Shown here piece after piece: positions 5,837-6,119 of a stretch of DNA of 6,119 nt. The notes under the pieces were generated by a model. It was given only the letters and a program-made list of their open reading frames with translations. It was not told the origin of the DNA and did no database searches. The position numbers and the translations under genes are program-made. The DNA comes from JAHEDH01 sp965364515. GTDB taxonomy: Bacteria > Actinomycetota > Acidimicrobiia > Spongiisociales > ZC4RG35. Location: the NCBI GenBank assembly GCA_965364515.1, contig CBDTXZ010000183.1, forward strand, positions 1 through 6,119. The letters run 5' to 3'. How positions within the stretch are numbered: position 1 is the first letter of the stretch; every line of letters begins with the position of its first letter.

Positions 5837-6119
5837 GAGGGGTTCCTTTCTAGAGAGTCGTCGTTCACACTTCGGGCCGGTGCGGGATCGTGATCCTCCA
5901 CCGAGACCGACATCGCCGAGGCGATGTACACCATCGCCAGCACGGCGAAGATGTAGGCCTGGATCAGTCCGGTCAGAAGGCCGAGCGCACGGAAGACGAT
6001 GGGGAACACGAGCGGGATGATTCCCACGAGCACCGCCACGATCTTCGTTCCGCTCATGATGTTCCCGAACAGGCGCACTGCGAGCGCCAGCGTCCGAGAG
6101 AGGTCTCCGATCACGTTGA
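5818..6119 (-). CDS. atpB: N-type F1F0 ATPase a subunit, C-terminal part (5' end outside window)
   Basis: Subunit a forms the two ion half-channels against the c ring. Only the last 99 residues are present; the frame runs off the right edge, so the GTG at 6114 is not the true start. The segment LSRTLALAVRLFGNIMSG contains the essential stator arginine (in AVRLFGN), equivalent to R210 of the E. coli subunit. The final helix contains GLIQAYIFAVLAMVYIASA with the conserved Gln-Ala-aromatic pair. This wording is characteristic of the alternate F1F0 group. A hydrophilic tail of about 30 residues, rich in Asp, Pro and Ser, follows the last helix. The stop codon lies inside the start of atpE. The genes expected upstream, outside the window, are atpD, atpC, atpQ and atpR. 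Confidence 0.93.
   Translation of the reverse strand, partial: NVIGDLSRTLALAVRLFGNIMSGTKIVAVLVGIIPLVFPIVFRALGLLTGLIQAYIFAVLAMVYIASAMSVSVEDHDPAPARSVNDDSLERNPSWTPKP

Noticed and set aside
3630..5893. Plus-strand open frames opposite atpA, atpF and atpE (3630-4934 and 4931-5893)
   Set aside because: They mirror the reading frames of conserved minus-strand genes, lack motifs and have low-complexity charged products.
1..6119. tRNA, rRNA, CRISPR array, insertion sequence or riboswitch
   Set aside because: No clover-leaf, spaced direct repeats, transposase motifs or known aptamer core was seen on either strand, and almost all of the window is accounted for by protein genes.

Overview
The window is GC-rich bacterial DNA in which almost every base is coding. 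Nothing in it fixes the phylum. The GC-ending codons and the gene families would suit a high-GC actinobacterium, but that is only a guess. There are seven protein genes, no RNA genes, no insertion sequences and no CRISPR array. The longest gene-free stretch is about 120 bases (2140-2261).

Layout: (1) Bases 3-854, plus strand: the 3' part of an unrecognised protein with ADP-ribosyltransferase-like motifs. Its reading frame enters from beyond the left edge. (2) Bases 863-2139, minus strand: a DUF4386 six-helix membrane protein followed by an OsmC/Ohr-type thiol peroxidase. Upstream of the pair (2191-2238) is a clear promoter in which two 15-bp palindromic operators flank the -10 box, so a TetR-type repressor encoded elsewhere is likely. 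(3) Bases 2262-6119, minus strand: the distal part of an atp operon in the order atpB (partial), atpE, atpF, atpA, atpG.

The atp cluster is the main content. It is not the ordinary F-type operon. There is no atpH (delta) between b and alpha. The b subunit is long (276 residues) and ends in a delta/OSCP-like C-terminal domain. The c subunit carries the E-S-T-x-x-Y cation-site motif plus a second glutamate on helix 1. The gene order B-E-F-A-G matches the alternate F1F0 or N-ATPase operon (atpDCQRBEFAG in the literature). The beta, epsilon, AtpQ and AtpR genes are therefore expected just beyond the right edge. Together the genes would build a membrane rotary ion pump: a and the c ring translocate the ion, b with its delta-like end is the stator, alpha (with the unseen beta) is the ATPase head, and gamma is the shaft. 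Such operons usually accompany a separate housekeeping F-ATPase and are spread by lateral transfer. Whether this one pumps Na+ or H+ cannot be settled from sequence.

The atp system belongs to a described family, so it is not a wholly new system. The less explained parts are the twin operator, the possible sequestration of the atpF ribosome binding site, and the ADP-ribosyltransferase-like protein at the left edge.
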